The translations under genes were made by a program, and so were the position numbers. From positions 1 to 6,394 of the forward strand of contig JAISOP010000069.1 of NCBI GenBank assembly GCA_031275525.1: a stretch of 6,394 bases of DNA. Direction: 5' to 3'. Each line of letters begins with the position of its first letter. The first letter of the stretch is position 1. The stretch is from Tannerella sp. Lineage in GTDB: Bacteria > Bacteroidota > Bacteroidia > Bacteroidales > Tannerellaceae. The notes beneath the pieces were generated by a model that saw nothing but the letters and a program-made list of their open reading frames with translations, was not told where the DNA came from and searched no databases. Positions 4,316-6,394 of the stretch are shown one piece after another.

Positions 4316-6394
4316 CTATCTTTTTAAAAATCCGTACTCGTACACTTTCGGTTCGATTTTCTTTGCCGGCATCTGCAAGGTTTCGCGCAGGCCGCCCATA
4401 AGTTCATTGTACTTTTCGTCATCCGAACGGTTGTTCATTTTACCCTTGTCGTTACGTCCCTGAAAGTATTCCCGTATATCGTAGAGCGAGGCGTTTACAG
4501 GGGCATTTTCCTGCGAATGATAGTATTTCCACAGTTTTTGTCCGGCAACGAATACGGCTTCGGCGGAAGGTGAAAATTTCCTTTCCTTCGGCACGTATCC
4601 CGACTGCCTGTATCCGCCGCCACCGCCGCCCGAACCGCCGGCAGCATAATAGAATAAATCCGGTTCGGATACGCCGCTGAATTTTTCTTTTCCGGCAATA
4701 AAGTCAGTCATGAAATTGGAGTCGAATTTATCCTGAGCGCCAACCTGATATTCCGTAAACGGAATCCAGTGATTGGCGCCGTATTTCGATTGGATATTAT
4801 TGTTGAACAAGGTATAGGCGAGGCAATCGTTTTGAAATTCATCGTCATTTTTCCAGCCGTCGTTGGGATAAAGAAACTGGTCGCGGTCGTTGAGCCAGTC
4901 GGCGGGAATGATTTTGCGGACGGCGAAATAGATGCAGGATTCGATCAGATTGTCTATGGTAATTTGCCAATTATGATTATCGGCCGGCACTTTCATGTAG
5001 GGTTCGCCAAACCTGACTAACCTTTGATTTTGAAAGTCACTGCCAACGCCAATGAGGGTTGCAATGGATTCGGATTTTGAATATCGAAAGGTTTTAACCC
5101 AGTCGTTAATAAGCTTTACATCGTCATAAGACCAAATATTCTTTTCCTTTATCAAGGTTCTGTTTTCATCAAAAACATCTGCTGATAGATGGGTGAATTT
5201 TTCTGTTATTTGGGTATTCCAAATAAAGAATCCTATCGGGAATTGTCCGCTTACATTATCGAACGTATTTGCCGGAACTAAAAAGACTTTTTCAAGTTTT
5301 GCTTGAAACTGTTTCCGAAAATCCAAGAAGCGCGGCGCCTGCAAGTTTTTCAGAGTTGAAAAATTTGCAAGCATACAACCGTGGATTTCGCAATAAATTC
5401 TTATTAAAAACTGAATGTAAATCTCCCGTTTCGTATATCCCATCATGGTAGCATATCTTTCATGAATCTTTGAAACAGCCACATTGATTCGACCTTCTCC
5501 CTTTCTATTATCGGCCTCCGCATACGGCGGATTGATATAAATCAGCAGTTTTTTTCGTTTTTCCCCGTCGTTGATAATGCCCTGCAAACCTTGCGGGAGT
5601 TTACTGAAGTCGTCGTTGAGGAAATCGAACCGGAAAACGTGGCTTTCCAGCAGGTTGGCGCCGTTTTTGATACGGTCGTGCATGACGTCCACATCCTGCC
5701 GGTCGAGCGTCGAAGCCCAGATATGGTATTTATTGGTCAGTCCGGCGAGCAGGTTGCCCGTGCCCGCCGCGCAATCCCATACGTAATATTCGTCCTGCCA
5801 GTCGTCGCCCAATACGTCGGCAAGGTAGCGTTGCGAAAGCTCGACCCAGATTTGCGGCGTGAAATAACTGCCTTTACGTTCCCGGACGTCTTGAGGTACC
5901 AGCAAATCCCACCGGTTAGTAATATAGTCCCAATATTCTTCTTGGGGTGGGCGTTCATATTTGTTCCAAAATGTTGTGTGCGCCTTTTGATTGTCGGAAA
6001 AAGAAGTGGTTTTGAAATTCTTAAATCCCGATTCGTCTATTTTCCTGTCTAATTCGTAGTGGTCTGACTTTAACAGCACAAACAGTTTTTCTTCAAGCGT
6101 TTTATTCTCGGACGAAAGCAAGTCGGCAAGATAAAAATCGGCGTCAACGATTCCGTTTTTCTTTGCAATATCCCAGCTATCCACCTGAATGGTCGGCTTC
6201 ACCGTTTCGAGCCATTTGTTGTATATAATAATGAAATTGTTCTTGTCGATTTTTATTCGGGCGGTTTCGGTTTTTCCTGCAATGAAATTTTCACGGATAA
6301 AGCGGCGCAGTTCCTTTTCGTCTTTCTTGAAATAAAAGAGAAAGGTTTCAAACGGAATATCATTTTCGATGATGCCTTTCACCTTTTCGTAAAC
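4316..6394 (-). CDS. Adenine-specific DNA methyltransferase, 5'-truncated
   Basis: The frame is open from the window edge to TAG at 4316. Codons for VYEK lie upstream of an internal GTG (6382-6380), so the true start is outside and the visible 688 residues counted from that GTG are a C-terminal part. Amino-methyltransferase motifs appear in gamma-class order: motif X GSYFTP (171-176), motif I DCAAGTGNLL (203-212) for S-adenosylmethionine, NPPY (284-287), the catalytic motif IV for N6-adenine, and FPIGFFIWN (381-389) as motif VIII. The C-terminal half (DQFLYPNDGW, HWIPFTE, AEAVFVAGQKLWKYYH) resembles large Type II/IIG or Type I-like methylases and likely recognises the DNA target. Residues 582-590 are a glycine run with one serine, probably a flexible linker. 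Residues 1-160 are a helical region I do not recognise. No PD-ExK nuclease motif is seen here; one could lie upstream. The gene is visibly AT-richer than its neighbours, suggesting transfer. Confidence 0.9.
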   Translation of the reverse strand, partial: VYEKVKGIIENDIPFETFLFYFKKDEKELRRFIRENFIAGKTETARIKIDKNNFIIIYNKWLETVKPTIQVDSWDIAKKNGIVDADFYLADLLSSENKTLEEKLFVLLKSDHYELDRKIDESGFKNFKTTSFSDNQKAHTTFWNKYERPPQEEYWDYITNRWDLLVPQDVRERKGSYFTPQIWVELSQRYLADVLGDDWQDEYYVWDCAAGTGNLLAGLTNKYHIWASTLDRQDVDVMHDRIKNGANLLESHVFRFDFLNDDFSKLPQGLQGIINDGEKRKKLLIYINPPYAEADNRKGEGRINVAVSKIHERYATMMGYTKREIYIQFLIRIYCEIHGCMLANFSTLKNLQAPRFLDFRKQFQAKLEKVFLVPANTFDNVSGQFPIGFFIWNTQITEKFTHLSADVFDENRTLIKEKNIWSYDDVKLINDWVKTFRYSKSESIATLIGVGSDFQNQRLVRFGEPYMKVPADNHNWQITIDNLIESCIYFAVRKIIPADWLNDRDQFLYPNDGWKNDDEFQNDCLAYTLFNNNIQSKYGANHWIPFTEYQVGAQDKFDSNFMTDFIAGKEKFSGVSEPDLFYYAAGGSGGGGGGYRQSGYVPKERKFSPSAEAVFVAGQKLWKYYHSQENAPVNASLYDIREYFQGRNDKGKMNNRSDDEKYNELMGGLRETLQMPAKKIEPKVYEYGFLKR

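Noticed and set aside
4615..4641. GGC triplet run in the methyltransferase as a phase-variation switch
   Set aside because: Changes in triplet units keep the reading frame, so slippage would alter linker length but not switch the gene on or off.
5591..6052. A 153-codon plus-strand frame opposite the methyltransferase
   Set aside because: It runs antisense across the methyltransferase motif I and motif X codons and resembles no protein family.

Overview
The window looks like Bacteroidota (Bacteroidetes) chromosome, most likely Bacteroidales. Evidence is a perfect TAnnTTTG promoter element, genes without obvious Shine-Dalgarno sites, two short lipoproteins with acidic residues after the lipobox cysteine, a PCMD-type surface protein and a small beta-barrel with the GGTSPLPLPxEIRKI signature. 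Species cannot be named from the sequence.

Layout. Positions 1-379 are non-coding and unusually structured: a 23-bp tandem repeat of near-palindromes (about 28-130), a GC-rich hairpin (161-198), two more palindromes (243-259, 293-302) and a Bacteroidetes promoter (349-356). Next come three tightly packed plus-strand genes: a calycin-like lipoprotein (380-823), a PCMD-like lipoprotein (823-1938) and an outer-membrane beta-barrel protein (1940-2698). The first junction overlaps by one base (TAATG) and the second is separated by one base, so this is almost certainly one translationally coupled transcript. All three products should reach the outer membrane, and I infer that they work together at the cell surface; the ligand is unknown.

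Convergent to this operon is a zinc-dependent polyol/sorbitol-type dehydrogenase (2770-3813, minus) with its own probable promoter. It looks like a stand-alone metabolic gene.

Positions 3814-4315 are non-coding and repeat-rich: ATTCTCA heptamers, CACTAAC heptamers in both orientations that form a 27-bp hairpin, and a structured block between inverted 11-bp copies of the heptamer motif. This resembles a dispersed repeat or a miniature element.

The last third is a minus-strand adenine-specific DNA methyltransferase of the Type II/IIG-like class (4316 to the window edge). Its 5' end lies outside the window. It is visibly more AT-rich than the other genes and may be the modification part of a restriction or defence system. 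Whether it carries a nuclease domain cannot be seen here.
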